Positions 1-7,279 of a stretch of DNA of 64,000 nucleotides are shown piece after piece. The stretch is from Streptococcus timonensis (GTDB taxonomy: Bacteria > Bacillota > Bacilli > Lactobacillales > Streptococcaceae). The stretch covers positions 999,501 through 1,063,500 of the forward strand of contig NZ_FMIX01000004.1 of the NCBI RefSeq assembly GCF_900095845.1. The letters run 5' to 3'. A program made the position numbers and the translations under genes. The notes beneath the pieces were generated by a model. That model worked only from the letters and a program-made list of their open reading frames with translations, was not told the DNA's origin and searched no databases. Within the stretch, counting starts at the first letter, position 1, and each line of letters starts with the position of its first letter.

Positions 1-226
1 TTCGCAGGTCTTTCCAATTCTGTCGATAGTCCTTAATTCTAGCTTCCTCGTAAGTTAGCGCAGCGGAGTCCATCAGCTCCTCAACCCTCTGTTGATTTTC
101 CACATAGGGCTTATCTAATTCAAAATACTGTAACTTCATATTCGTGGTCTCGTAGTTTTTTCTTGTAGAAAGGTTTAGCCTTAGGTCAAGGTCTAATGTT
201 TGTGCTCTTCCTTCACTTTTTCCCAT
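1..226 (-). CDS. Unrecognised protein, N-terminal part only (runs off the left edge)
   Basis: An open frame starts at the ATG ending at 226, behind a GGAGGGAG ribosome site, and stays open to the window edge (about 75 residues visible). It begins MGKSEGRAQTLDLDL and is charged and probably helical, with no signal peptide or membrane segment. It is the last visible gene of the immunity cluster and lies 76 bases downstream of the Imm50-like gene. I do not recognise the family. Its place suggests another immunity protein or an accessory of a secreted toxin, which is inference only. Confidence 0.55.
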   Translation of the reverse strand, partial: MGKSEGRAQTLDLDLRLNLSTRKNYETTNMKLQYFELDKPYVENQQRVEELMDSAALTYEEARIKDYRQNWKDLR

Positions 227-302
227 AGTCGTGGTCTCCCTCCTAGCAATGGAAGATTTTTTGATCATCCAGAATCTCTGCAAATAAGCTAGGAATACAT
301 CT

Positions 303-692
303 TTAAGTATCAATCTTCACTGGCCCAATCTCAGCAATTCTAACAAGGTCAGAAGATCCTGATAACATCACATCATTTTGGTTTATAAAATTGAATTCAA
401 CCTTATTCTCTAAAAAAAGCAGTTCCAGTTGACCATTCACCTTATGAATCCCCTTAGAATAAAAATGGATTTCATCTAAATTAAAAAACTCTAAATTAAT
501 TTTTATGGCATTAAATGCACTTTTCTGCCACTTTTCAGGGAAATTAGTTGGCAAATCAAATAAATAAAAGACAAGATCTAATTTGTAATCGTAACATAAC
601 ACAGTATCAAGAAATACATTCTTCAATTCCAAATCACCATCAAATAGATGAATAATCTTTTCCCTGCCCACTGCTTTTTCAAACCATTTCAC
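303..692 (-). CDS. Imm50-like immunity protein
   Basis: A 129-residue cytoplasmic protein with no signal peptide. The central part, with FDLPTNFPEKW followed by a run of hydrophobic beta strands (INLEFFNLDEIHFYSKG), has the pattern I associate with the Imm50 family: an aliphatic-FDLP segment, PPxKW, then a strand repeat. Members are thought to neutralise toxins delivered by neighbouring bacteria. The start is GTG at 692, with AAAGGAG about nine bases upstream. It lies within a run of ten such genes. The cognate toxin is not visible. The family call is from pattern memory and is moderately secure. Confidence 0.6.
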   Translation of the reverse strand: MKWFEKAVGREKIIHLFDGDLELKNVFLDTVLCYDYKLDLVFYLFDLPTNFPEKWQKSAFNAIKINLEFFNLDEIHFYSKGIHKVNGQLELLFLENKVEFNFINQNDVMLSGSSDLVRIAEIGPVKIDT

Positions 693-766
693 AAGATGAA
701 CTCCTTTTTTAAAAATGAATAAAAGTCTTGTTTTTAAGAGTTATTGTTTCGCTCTTTAAGGAGATT

Positions 767-1393
767 TTAGAATAGACTGACCCTCCTGCCGTCCTTTCCT
801 TTTGTAACGTCATTGATTATATCCTTGACGATAGATATATCGAACTGACGGGAAAAGTCTACAATTTTCTGGCGATTCTGTTCTGGATATAAATAAGATG
901 CAGCTAAAATAAATAAAAATGGATTTATGACTTGACCAATATGCTCAAGATATTTAGGCTGAGTTACATAAGACATAATTTTGTTAAAATCATCATCTTT
1001 CAGCACAATCTTTCTCTGATATATCGCTGCACAGGCACCTGCAGCTTGAGATGAGTTATTCGATTCTAAGGACTCATAAACAAAAGACAAGTTCTCTGTT
1101 TCTGAATTTTCTAGATAAGCAATCGCTACTGCTAGAGAGCGGTAGGTTACGGGTGTTGGAATATCTCTCAGCAGCAACGATTTGAGATAGGGGACTTCTT
1201 CTGTACAATCCGTTGCGGCTATGGCGTAGAGTAAGTACATTTGTGATTCCCATGATTTAGGTTTTTCCATCTCGCCTTCCAAGGCTTGATGCAAAAATGG
1301 TCCATATCCTTTTAGTTTACCCTTTAAAATTTTTTTCGCAGCTTTTTTTATCAAGGGCGTACGTCCTGAAGTTAACTCATCTACATAGTCCAT
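767..1393 (-). CDS. HEAT-repeat-like hypothetical protein of the immunity cluster
   Basis: A 208-residue soluble protein, apparently all-helical, built of repeating amphipathic helices (for example YLKSLLLRDIPTPVTYRSLAVAIAYL and SSQAAGACAAIY), as in HEAT-like alpha solenoids. There is no signal peptide, membrane segment or catalytic motif. It starts at ATG 1393 with AAGGAG and sits 11 bases downstream of the Imm26-like gene, so it is probably co-transcribed with it. HEAT-like proteins occur among predicted immunity proteins, and the position suggests that role here, but I know no named family for this sequence. Confidence 0.6.
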   Translation of the reverse strand: MDYVDELTSGRTPLIKKAAKKILKGKLKGYGPFLHQALEGEMEKPKSWESQMYLLYAIAATDCTEEVPYLKSLLLRDIPTPVTYRSLAVAIAYLENSETENLSFVYESLESNNSSQAAGACAAIYQRKIVLKDDDFNKIMSYVTQPKYLEHIGQVINPFLFILAASYLYPEQNRQKIVDFSRQFDISIVKDIINDVTKGKDGRRVSLF

Positions 1394-1404
1394 CTCAAAC
1401 TCCT

Positions 1405-1923
1405 TTATTTCATCTGCTTGTCCAGTTCTTCTTCCAATATTCTGTTATAAACTATAGTTCCGACACAGGCTTCCCAGTCTAGATCCTCAACTTCTTCCCT
1501 AGAAAAAATCTTAGGTTCCCGCCTACCATCTAGCCAGACCTTCCCAAATTGAGGACCATTTGGGTCTCCCCACTTAAAGGCTAAATCCTTAAAAGGGCTT
1601 GGATCAAAATCCGCTTGGTGACCAATTATCTGCCAAGACCATACTGGACTTCTGTCAAACAAGGTGTAGGAATCTATAATGATGGGCTTACCTATAAATT
1701 GAGCACGACTTAGCTCCTCAACTGTTATAGTAGGACTTGCTTGAAAGATATCGAAAAATTGAATGACATAACCAACATTCACTTTTCCAAGGATTTGACC
1801 AAATACAAACATTTCCTCCGAAAATTGATAGCAAAAAATATCACCAATTTTAATAAATCGAAGTTTTGTTCTTGGCTTTTCATTCCACTCACGAATTTTT
1901 ATCTGGGGCAATTTTTTCTCCAT
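1405..1923 (-). CDS. Imm26-family immunity protein
   Basis: A 172-residue cytoplasmic protein. The segment LRFIKIGDIFCYQFSEEMFVFGQIL (about residues 22-46) fits the Imm26 family signature: a KxGDIF strand, then a beta hairpin ending in FGxIL. The middle keeps PVWSWQIIG, also seen in relatives annotated immunity 26/phosphotriesterase HocA. The presumed role is binding and blocking a toxin from a related strain. The ribosome site before ATG 1923 is poor, with only AGGA about 17 bases away. The gene starts 19 bases after the upstream stop, so it may depend on translational coupling. Confidence 0.72.
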   Translation of the reverse strand: MEKKLPQIKIREWNEKPRTKLRFIKIGDIFCYQFSEEMFVFGQILGKVNVGYVIQFFDIFQASPTITVEELSRAQFIGKPIIIDSYTLFDRSPVWSWQIIGHQADFDPSPFKDLAFKWGDPNGPQFGKVWLDGRREPKIFSREEVEDLDWEACVGTIVYNRILEEELDKQMK

Positions 1924-1942
1924 AATGAATTTAATTCTATTC

Positions 1943-2503
1943 CTACTGCTCTTTATTTAAGATATGAAAGAGATCATCTCTTAGAACGATTCCATCGTCT
2001 TCTATCAAATAGGCCATGTGTTCCCAGAAGGGCAATTCTTGTTCAAGGGGAGCTTCTAAGGCAAGTACTTGGTTCTTCAAATTTGCTGCAATCTCTTCGA
2101 CTTCATCTTGCTCAATCTCATAAAACTTTGCTTTCAAAAGAAAGATACTTGATAGAAAGAGCGAATAAGAGGAAACAAAAGTATGTAAGGAAGAATTGAC
2201 ATAAATCCTCGCTTCTTGAAAAACTTCCTTTCCTTCTCGATTGCAAAGTAAGAAGACTTGTTCCTCTTCTCCAATTACAAAAGCTCCTAAAAAACACTGG
2301 CCAACAAGCCTATAGCTCTCCTGATTTTTCCTTAGTTCGACTAGTTCGTCACCTGCTTTGACAAAAGAAAATCCCATTTTGGAATAATCCTCTAAATAAG
2401 CCAAAAGGTTGAAACGGACCTCATCCAGACGAAATGGTTTCTCCTTTGTAGGCACCACACAAAAACCAAGCTCCTTCACGAATTCATCGATATTGACTGC
2501 CAT
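1943..2503 (-). CDS. SUKH-4-like immunity protein
   Basis: A 186-residue soluble protein. The segment QVFLLCNREGKEVFQEARIYVNSSLHTFVSSYSLF (about residues 82-116) matches the SUKH-4 pattern: a strand describing a residue state, then an NSSLxxFxxS helix start. SUKH superfamily proteins are all-purpose immunity proteins of polymorphic toxin systems. It starts at ATG 2503 with GAAAGGAT upstream, in the middle of the ten-gene cluster. The C-terminal half is acidic and helical. No toxin is adjacent. Confidence 0.65.
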   Translation of the reverse strand: MAVNIDEFVKELGFCVVPTKEKPFRLDEVRFNLLAYLEDYSKMGFSFVKAGDELVELRKNQESYRLVGQCFLGAFVIGEEEQVFLLCNREGKEVFQEARIYVNSSLHTFVSSYSLFLSSIFLLKAKFYEIEQDEVEEIAANLKNQVLALEAPLEQELPFWEHMAYLIEDDGIVLRDDLFHILNKEQ

Positions 2504-2553
2504 TTCTCTATCCTTTCTTCTGCTGACTATCTCTAATGCTATTCACATAAGAG

Positions 2554-3381
2554 CTAGTCAATCGCCCAGTCCAGTTCCAAACACTTCGACACATCCTCAA
2601 AATAATCATCCCAGGCCCATTTGTAATCTTTGCGACTCATCAAATAATCCACATACTCTTCATTCATCCAACTCTCTGTATGGATAGAAAGAGCTCGCCT
2701 TTTTCTATCATCTTGGATCGTCGCTATTTTTTCCTGAGCCTTCTTTGATCGTTCACTCAAGTTTTTTATATAAAGAATATCTGGATCCTCTGGACGAATC
2801 GTCTCCGTCAAATCACAACTTGTAAACTCGACAAAACTGAGCTGAGCCTCTGATAGATCTGCATACAATTTTTCTACTTTCTTAGTTTTCGACCCAAAGG
2901 TACATTCAGACAATTTTCCAATAATTTTATTATTCTGAAAAGCTGGCAGGGAGAAGAAAATGTCGTGCATCCTACACTTTTTAAAGAGACAATCCCTCAT
3001 CTCACTGACATTCTCCAAAAGAGGACGCTTCATCTGACAAGAAAGGAAGGTAGACGATATAATGTGACTATCATAAAATAAAGTTCCATTTAAATTGCAT
3101 CGTTTAAAAGTACAGTTTCGAATAACTGTATGATTTTTAAAGCTGATTTCCCTCAAATCACAGTTTTCAAAGAAGACATTCTCAAAGATACAGTTTTCAA
3201 ACACGACTCGTGAACTCTCTAGTATTCTGATGCTTATATCCTTAAAGTGCTGATTACTGATAAAACGAATCCTTCTCGCTTCCTCTATAAGATTTTCAAC
3301 CGATAGCTTCTCACCACTGTTTAGGATGATCTGGCCATCCTTTATGATAATCCCATCTTTCTCAACCATATCCTGCTCCAT
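2554..3381 (-). CDS. Pentapeptide-repeat-like protein of the immunity cluster
   Basis: A 275-residue protein whose middle (about residues 55-140) carries degenerate pentapeptide repeats of the A(D/N)LxX kind: FENCIFENVFFENCDLREISF and CTFKRCNLNGTLFYDS. These predict a right-handed quadrilateral beta helix. The C-terminal third is a charged helical domain with several Trp (YKWAWDDYFEDV). There is no signal peptide. The upstream ATG (3381) has little ribosome site. An internal ATG at 3369 has GGAGCAGGAT just before it, so the true protein may be four residues shorter. The role as immunity protein rests on location. Confidence 0.65.
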   Translation of the reverse strand: MEQDMVEKDGIIIKDGQIILNSGEKLSVENLIEEARRIRFISNQHFKDISIRILESSRVVFENCIFENVFFENCDLREISFKNHTVIRNCTFKRCNLNGTLFYDSHIISSTFLSCQMKRPLLENVSEMRDCLFKKCRMHDIFFSLPAFQNNKIIGKLSECTFGSKTKKVEKLYADLSEAQLSFVEFTSCDLTETIRPEDPDILYIKNLSERSKKAQEKIATIQDDRKRRALSIHTESWMNEEYVDYLMSRKDYKWAWDDYFEDVSKCLELDWAID

Positions 3382-3445
3382 CTTTTAATTGTTCTATTTA
3401 ATCGACTGTCTCTATTTTAACTCCTAAACTTTGGAGGGGGGTAAG

Positions 3446-3817
3446 TTAATCCAGCTCCGCTCTACTAAACAAGTCTTTCATAGTGTCGATATCATCACAA
3501 AACTCTTTCAATCCAAGAGCAAATCTAGCTAAGGCGTCTACATTGGAAGAATAGGCACAAAACATACTTCCTTCCGGATCAAAGTCGATCGCTTCGCTTA
3601 ATTCAGGAATTTTTTCCTCCAAAAATACCAAAGCCAGAGATGCCCAATCGTAGCCATTCCCTTCGACCCCTTCGTCTTCTCGAGTGTCAAACACTTCCTG
3701 TCTGTATTCTCCATCAGGGTAATAAATGAGCGACCCACGAACATTTTGAGGATTCTCATCATATACAAGCAAGTTAAAAGGGGCAATTTTTTCATTTATG
3801 TTTTCGTAATCTATCAT
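3446..3817 (-). CDS. Imm51-family immunity protein
   Basis: A 123-residue acidic cytoplasmic protein. Two blocks are typical of Imm51: EGNGYDWASLALVFLEEKIPEL (about residues 51-72) and DPEGSMFCAYSSNVDALARFAL (about 80-101), followed by a helix ending in an acidic tail. It presumably neutralises a secreted toxin. It has a good ribosome site (AAGGAG) before ATG 3817. It lies between the pentapeptide-repeat gene and a DUF7716-like gene in the cluster. An overlapping frame here has no family pattern and was discarded. Confidence 0.72.
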   Translation of the reverse strand: MIDYENINEKIAPFNLLVYDENPQNVRGSLIYYPDGEYRQEVFDTREDEGVEGNGYDWASLALVFLEEKIPELSEAIDFDPEGSMFCAYSSNVDALARFALGLKEFCDDIDTMKDLFSRAELD

Positions 3818-3875
3818 TTCTTAACTCCTTATGGAACGTGTTTATTGGTAGCAGGACTTCATAAATCTAGTAGAG

Positions 3876-4217
3876 CTACTCAGCATAAAAGGGCATAAAG
3901 TTATCGTGCTGATTATAATAATTCAAAGCATCAACCAAGTCTTGGAGACTTGCATTTGGCTTTTCTTCAAGCGCTACGTTGAGAACATCAATCAACTGTT
4001 CTCCATAGTAGACTAGCTGAAGGTTTTGTTCCGCCACTTCTGTCGGGTAGACATCACGATCTTCCACAACATCTGGATAATCTGATACCCAATATAGGCT
4101 ATTAAGTCTCAGTTCTCCATACTCCTTAGAATAGAGGCAAAAATCATCTGATGATAACTTGTCCACACGCATCTGCTCGATTATCTGCTCTAGTGAAAGT
4201 TCTTGGTATTTCAGCAT
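3876..4217 (-). CDS. Small hypothetical protein, possibly DUF7716
   Basis: A 113-residue acidic protein: an N-terminal helix, a short beta region with LYWVSDYPDVVEDRDVYPTEV, then ALEEKPNASLQDLVDALNYYNQHDNF. The layout (residues describing a date-like Asp-rich loop, then a helix with Y-Y-N-x-x-D-x-F) recalls DUF7716 proteins, which I know only loosely. Ribosome site AAAAGGAG before ATG 4217. It is embedded among immunity genes and spaced 18 bases from the upstream SUKH gene, so probably co-transcribed. Immunity function is inferred from context only. Confidence 0.5.
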   Translation of the reverse strand: MLKYQELSLEQIIEQMRVDKLSSDDFCLYSKEYGELRLNSLYWVSDYPDVVEDRDVYPTEVAEQNLQLVYYGEQLIDVLNVALEEKPNASLQDLVDALNYYNQHDNFMPFYAE

Positions 4218-4235
4218 CCCTTCTCCTTTTTAGTC

Positions 4236-4655
4236 TCACTCTTCAACAAAAGAATTCAAAAAATCCTCAAAAGATGGCCATTGACCATACAAATCAGCTT
4301 TTTCTTCTAAAACATAGAAATACACCTTGCCATAATCCTCTTCCCTTAGAGAAAGAGCATAGTTGCCCAATCCAGGATCATAGGCAAAATGGAGAAGATC
4401 TGCGGCCTTAAATCCCTCAGGCACAGCCTCATCGTCAAACCAGGAAAGAGACTTCTTCATCTCATCAAGTGAATCAAAGGAATTAAAAGGAAAGAGATGA
4501 TGTTCATCGTGGACTCCCCTTACTTGGGGTTGACCACCGTTGTGCTTGAGATAAAAGTCCAACATAGTTTTTGGCAATTCCTTCCCAAGAATCTCCTCAA
4601 ATTGTAAAAAATCTTCTTTTGAAATCGGTGAATCTTCATCAAGCATCCTAAACAT
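4236..4655 (-). CDS. SMI1/KNR4 (SUKH-1) family immunity protein
   Basis: A 139-residue protein with a full SUKH-1 layout: ISKEDFLQFEEILGKELPKTMLDFYLKHNGG (about residues 11-41, the family's first helices and the YLxxNGG turn), a middle strand region, and AYDPGLGNYALSLREEDYGKVYFY (about 92-115), the GxxYALS-then-KVYFY pair of strands. The protein ends in a short helix (FEDFLNSFVEE). SUKH proteins act as immunity proteins against diverse nuclease and other toxins. It starts at ATG 4655 with AAAGGAAG upstream. Confidence 0.82.
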   Translation of the reverse strand: MFRMLDEDSPISKEDFLQFEEILGKELPKTMLDFYLKHNGGQPQVRGVHDEHHLFPFNSFDSLDEMKKSLSWFDDEAVPEGFKAADLLHFAYDPGLGNYALSLREEDYGKVYFYVLEEKADLYGQWPSFEDFLNSFVEE

Positions 4656-4673
4656 GATTAATTTCTTCCTTTT

Positions 4674-5009
4674 TTACAATTCTTCCTCTAAAATATTGTT
4701 AATAAAGTCATAGACGTTTGCAGCTACTTTTTGCATTTCTAAGGAACCTAAAGCACCTAAGTCATTTTCATAAATGCAATCATCTGCATTTTTCTTGATA
4801 AAATAAGCCAAATCTCCCTCTTGACCAATCAAAAAGAAGTCTGGTTCATCTACTTCTATCTGATAGGTCTCATTACGCTCTAATAGATCCTCATTAGCAT
4901 ATAAACAGATACCTGAGTCACCAATCTCATAAGGATCCACTTCGTCCCATTCTGATAAAAACTGATAATAGAGATTTGGTAACACAAATCCGAACTCATT
5001 TCTTTTCAT
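4674..5009 (-). CDS. Short SUKH-like immunity protein
   Basis: A 111-residue acidic protein starting FGFVLPNLYYQFLSEWDEVDPYEIGDSGICLY, the SUKH pattern (P-x-x-Y-x-x-F, then a strand with a residue-type turn). It continues with DFFLIGQEGDLAYFIKK, the GxxGDxAYF strand of the fold, and ends in a helix. It is shorter than most SUKH proteins because the first helix is missing. Ribosome site GGAGG before ATG 5009. It is the first gene of the immunity cluster and starts 36 bases after the reductase stop, so read-through from that operon is likely. Confidence 0.7.
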   Translation of the reverse strand: MKRNEFGFVLPNLYYQFLSEWDEVDPYEIGDSGICLYANEDLLERNETYQIEVDEPDFFLIGQEGDLAYFIKKNADDCIYENDLGALGSLEMQKVAANVYDFINNILEEEL

Positions 5010-5045
5010 AACTTACCTCCACATATTCACTAAATACCAACTATG

Positions 5046-5744
5046 CTACTTCAAAGACCAGCCACCATCAATCGTCAGGATTTGTCCTTGCATGGCAGAT
5101 GCGTGACCGCTAGCTAAGAATAAGCTGACTTCTGCAATTTCACTTGGATCAATCCAGCGTTTGATGGGGGTTTCACTAGCTACCCAGTCTGCTAATCCAC
5201 CGGGTTCAAAGTCCGCAGCAGTCATGCCCGTCTTGACAGCACCTGGAGCGATCCCAAAGACCTGAATTCCAGCTTCAGCATAGTCTAGAGCCAACTGCTT
5301 GGTAAATCCAGCTAAGGCGTGTTTAGAAGAGGTATAGGCATGCCCACCACCGCCTGCTAGACTTGAAGCAATGGAACACATATTGATAATGATTCCTTTT
5401 TTATTCTCCAGCATTTGCGTTAAATAATGGCGGGTTAACTCCACAGGTGTCACATAGTTGATTTCAAAAATTTCTTGGATTTCCTGAGCAGATTGTTCTA
5501 GTAAAGGTTTGTAGTCATCCAAAACCCCAGCTGTATTACAGAGGACATCCACCTGAGGACACCAATCAAAAATGGGTTTCAAGTCAAGCGTTAAATCACG
5601 TTGTAGAAAGTGAAAGTCACCCTGTAAATAAGGATTTTCACCCTGATCCACTCCAAAAACCTGATAACCTTTTTCTAAAAAGAGTCGAGCTTGAGCCAGA
5701 CCAATCCCAGAGCTAACCCCTGTAATCAGTACACGTTTAGTCAT
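5046..5744 (-). CDS. Short-chain dehydrogenase/reductase (3-oxoacyl-ACP reductase-like)
   Basis: A 232-residue NAD(P)-dependent oxidoreductase with a single Rossmann domain: TGVSSGIG cofactor loop at residues 8-15, an NTAG variant of NNAG, catalytic Ser in MCSIASS and the YxxxK pair in YTSSK, then PGAVKTGM and a C-terminal DGGWSLK. The substrate is not evident. The fold is shared by FabG and many carbonyl reductases, and the dedicated fatty acid FabG is expected elsewhere. The start (5744) overlaps the end of the Tad2-like gene by eight bases, so the two form one transcription unit. Confidence 0.85.
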   Translation of the reverse strand: MTKRVLITGVSSGIGLAQARLFLEKGYQVFGVDQGENPYLQGDFHFLQRDLTLDLKPIFDWCPQVDVLCNTAGVLDDYKPLLEQSAQEIQEIFEINYVTPVELTRHYLTQMLENKKGIIINMCSIASSLAGGGGHAYTSSKHALAGFTKQLALDYAEAGIQVFGIAPGAVKTGMTAADFEPGGLADWVASETPIKRWIDPSEIAEVSLFLASGHASAMQGQILTIDGGWSLK

Positions 5745-5973
5745 GGACTTCCACCCAGTCTGTCGCTAAGACATCACAAGGAGTTGGACTCCACATAGAA
5801 AAGCCTTCCCCTTCACCAGATACGTTGATGAGGAAATAGGGTGTCACTTCAAGGGCGACGCCATTTTGTTCGATGGTATCAAAGAGCTGGACATAGTTCT
5901 CAGCTCCACCCCATCCAGTACGTACATATTTCTTTTTTGCCTTTAGTCCAGGCAGGATTTCTTCGAATGTCAT
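5737..5973 (-). CDS. Tad2-like (DUF2829) small protein
   Basis: A 78-residue protein: MTFEEILPGLKAKKKYVRTGWGG, then a beta-rich middle, then MWSPTPCDVLATDWVEV. This is the DUF2829 signature: an F-x-x-A/I-L...G-K-x-x-R-x-G-W start and W-x-x-x-x-x-D-x-L-A-x-D-W end. DUF2829 includes Tad2, a phage protein that sequesters the cyclic ADP-ribose-type signal of Thoeris defence. Here the gene is chromosomal, overlaps a reductase gene, and shows no phage neighbours, so a cellular nucleotide-binding role is possible. Ribosome site GGAG before ATG 5973. Confidence 0.8.
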   Translation of the reverse strand: MTFEEILPGLKAKKKYVRTGWGGAENYVQLFDTIEQNGVALEVTPYFLINVSGEGEGFSMWSPTPCDVLATDWVEVHD

Positions 5974-6016
5974 GTTTTTCTCCTTTGTTATCTATAAATC
6001 TTAATTTCATTATAAC

Positions 6017-6036
6017 AAAAAACCGTTTTCCAACGG
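6017..6036 (-). terminator. Terminator after the nuclease gene
   Basis: On the minus strand CCGTT and AACGG (arms 6023-6027 and 6032-6036) form a short GC-rich stem followed by a run of T. It lies just past the nuclease stop at 6082. A TATAAT (6009-6014, minus) directly after it could be the -10 box of the Tad2-like/reductase unit, although no good -35 is seen. Confidence 0.65.
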
Positions 6037-6081
6037 CTTTTTGACTGTGTTTTTTCTATTTTGAAAGAATTATCAAATCCA

Positions 6082-7143
6082 TTACCACTGCAATCCGGCT
6101 TCTCTAATTTCTTTTTTGGAAGCAAACTTACCATTTGGTCGGTGCCATCTTCCATTTCTATCTCTAAAATAACCTCCAGTATTAGTATCTCGTGGACTTC
6201 CTTCAACTTCTTCTGTGGTTTCCTCTGCTTCTCGTCTAGCTTTTTCTTTAGCTTCTTGCTGTGCTTTTTCTTCCGCAGCCTTCTGTTCAGCTTCTTTTTT
6301 CGCTTTTTCTTCAGCTTCTTTTTCTTCAGCCTCTTTCTTAGCTTTTTCCTCAGCTGCCTTTTGCTCAGCGGCGCGTTCCTCAGCTGATTTGACTGTGTTC
6401 TTTGCAGTACCGTCAGCATAATTTATCTCTGCATTTGCTGAAACATTCTCTAAAGTCACATGGGTCACGGAATACTTATCAAGTTTTTCCTTACTACTAC
6501 CTAGTTTAATTTCAAGTAAATTTCCATCCGAATCAATCCCTACGTACTGGAGGACAATCTGTCTCGGAATCAATTCATCATCCTTATAAACCGCTGTTAC
6601 CTTATAGTCAAGATAATAATTAGGATGATTTGCAAGCCATGAATCGAGTCCATTTTCATAATAGAGCATGCTACTTTGATTTTTATCATCCGTTCCTGTA
6701 AAGGCGCCAGTATTTAACCATGCTGTCATAGGAACTAGATTGCGACCTTCATCATTGAGTCCACTAAATTGATAACCAACTAAATGCCCACGATTCATCA
6801 ACCAGGCTTCCTTTGTACCATCACCAAAGTAAAATTTATAGTTATGCCATCCAACTGGATCAAACTTTAATTTCGCTTCTCGCTTATCTTTGGGTTCATC
6901 ACTATCTTTCAGCTGAATATGAGCATAAGTTGCACGAGATTTAGAATCAAGTTCCCCGAGTTCTAGCTGCTTTTCGTTCTTAAAAGTAAGTAGACCAGCT
7001 TCTTTGTATAGCTTTTTATTATCCTGCGTAGTCTGTTCAGTCGTAACAGGCTCAGTCACTCTCACCTCATCTTTATGCTTCGAGCAACCAACAGATGTCA
7101 AAAGTGAAAGTAGAACAACAGAAGTCAAAACTATTTTTTTCAT
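6082..7143 (-). CDS. Lipoprotein DNA/RNA non-specific endonuclease
   Basis: A 353-residue secreted nuclease. The N-terminus is a lipoprotein signal (LLTSVGC, Cys about residue 20), so it should be anchored outside the membrane. The core (about 90-235) has the beta-beta-alpha metal nuclease pattern: NRGHLVGYQFSG holds the catalytic His (DRGH in most relatives, Asn first here) and RNLVPMTAWLNTG the metal-binding Asn. About residues 255-315 are an Ala/Glu/Lys-rich helical stalk. The tail GYFRDRNGRWHRPNGKFASKKE is a small basic domain. Roles could include DNA uptake, nutrient release or escape from DNA nets. Ribosome site AAGGAG. Confidence 0.82.
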   Translation of the reverse strand: MKKIVLTSVVLLSLLTSVGCSKHKDEVRVTEPVTTEQTTQDNKKLYKEAGLLTFKNEKQLELGELDSKSRATYAHIQLKDSDEPKDKREAKLKFDPVGWHNYKFYFGDGTKEAWLMNRGHLVGYQFSGLNDEGRNLVPMTAWLNTGAFTGTDDKNQSSMLYYENGLDSWLANHPNYYLDYKVTAVYKDDELIPRQIVLQYVGIDSDGNLLEIKLGSSKEKLDKYSVTHVTLENVSANAEINYADGTAKNTVKSAEERAAEQKAAEEKAKKEAEEKEAEEKAKKEAEQKAAEEKAQQEAKEKARREAEETTEEVEGSPRDTNTGGYFRDRNGRWHRPNGKFASKKEIREAGLQW

Positions 7144-7230
7144 TTCAAATGCTCCTTATTATATTGTTATTTTATTCTATCATTAATAATTTGCATTTTC
7201 AAACAATTATATAAATTCTTAAATAAATAT

Positions 7231-7258
7231 AAAAAGAGCGAGGTATCACCTCGCTCTT
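7231..7258 (-). terminator. Terminator after the aldo/keto reductase gene
   Basis: Perfect arms AAGAGCGAGGT and ACCTCGCTCTT with a three-base loop. On the minus strand the stem is followed by TTTTTATA. It lies 22 bases beyond the reductase stop at 7280. Confidence 0.88.
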
Positions 7259-7279
7259 AATAAAACATTTCTTTAGTTT

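Noticed and set aside
3598..3795. Minus-strand 65-residue frame overlapping the Imm51-like gene
   Set aside because: It is in another register, without ribosome site or family pattern; the Imm51 frame has both.
5988..6419. Minus-strand 143-residue Lys/Arg-rich frame
   Set aside because: It is a frame shadow of the Ala/Glu/Lys stalk of the nuclease and overlaps that gene in another register, without family pattern.
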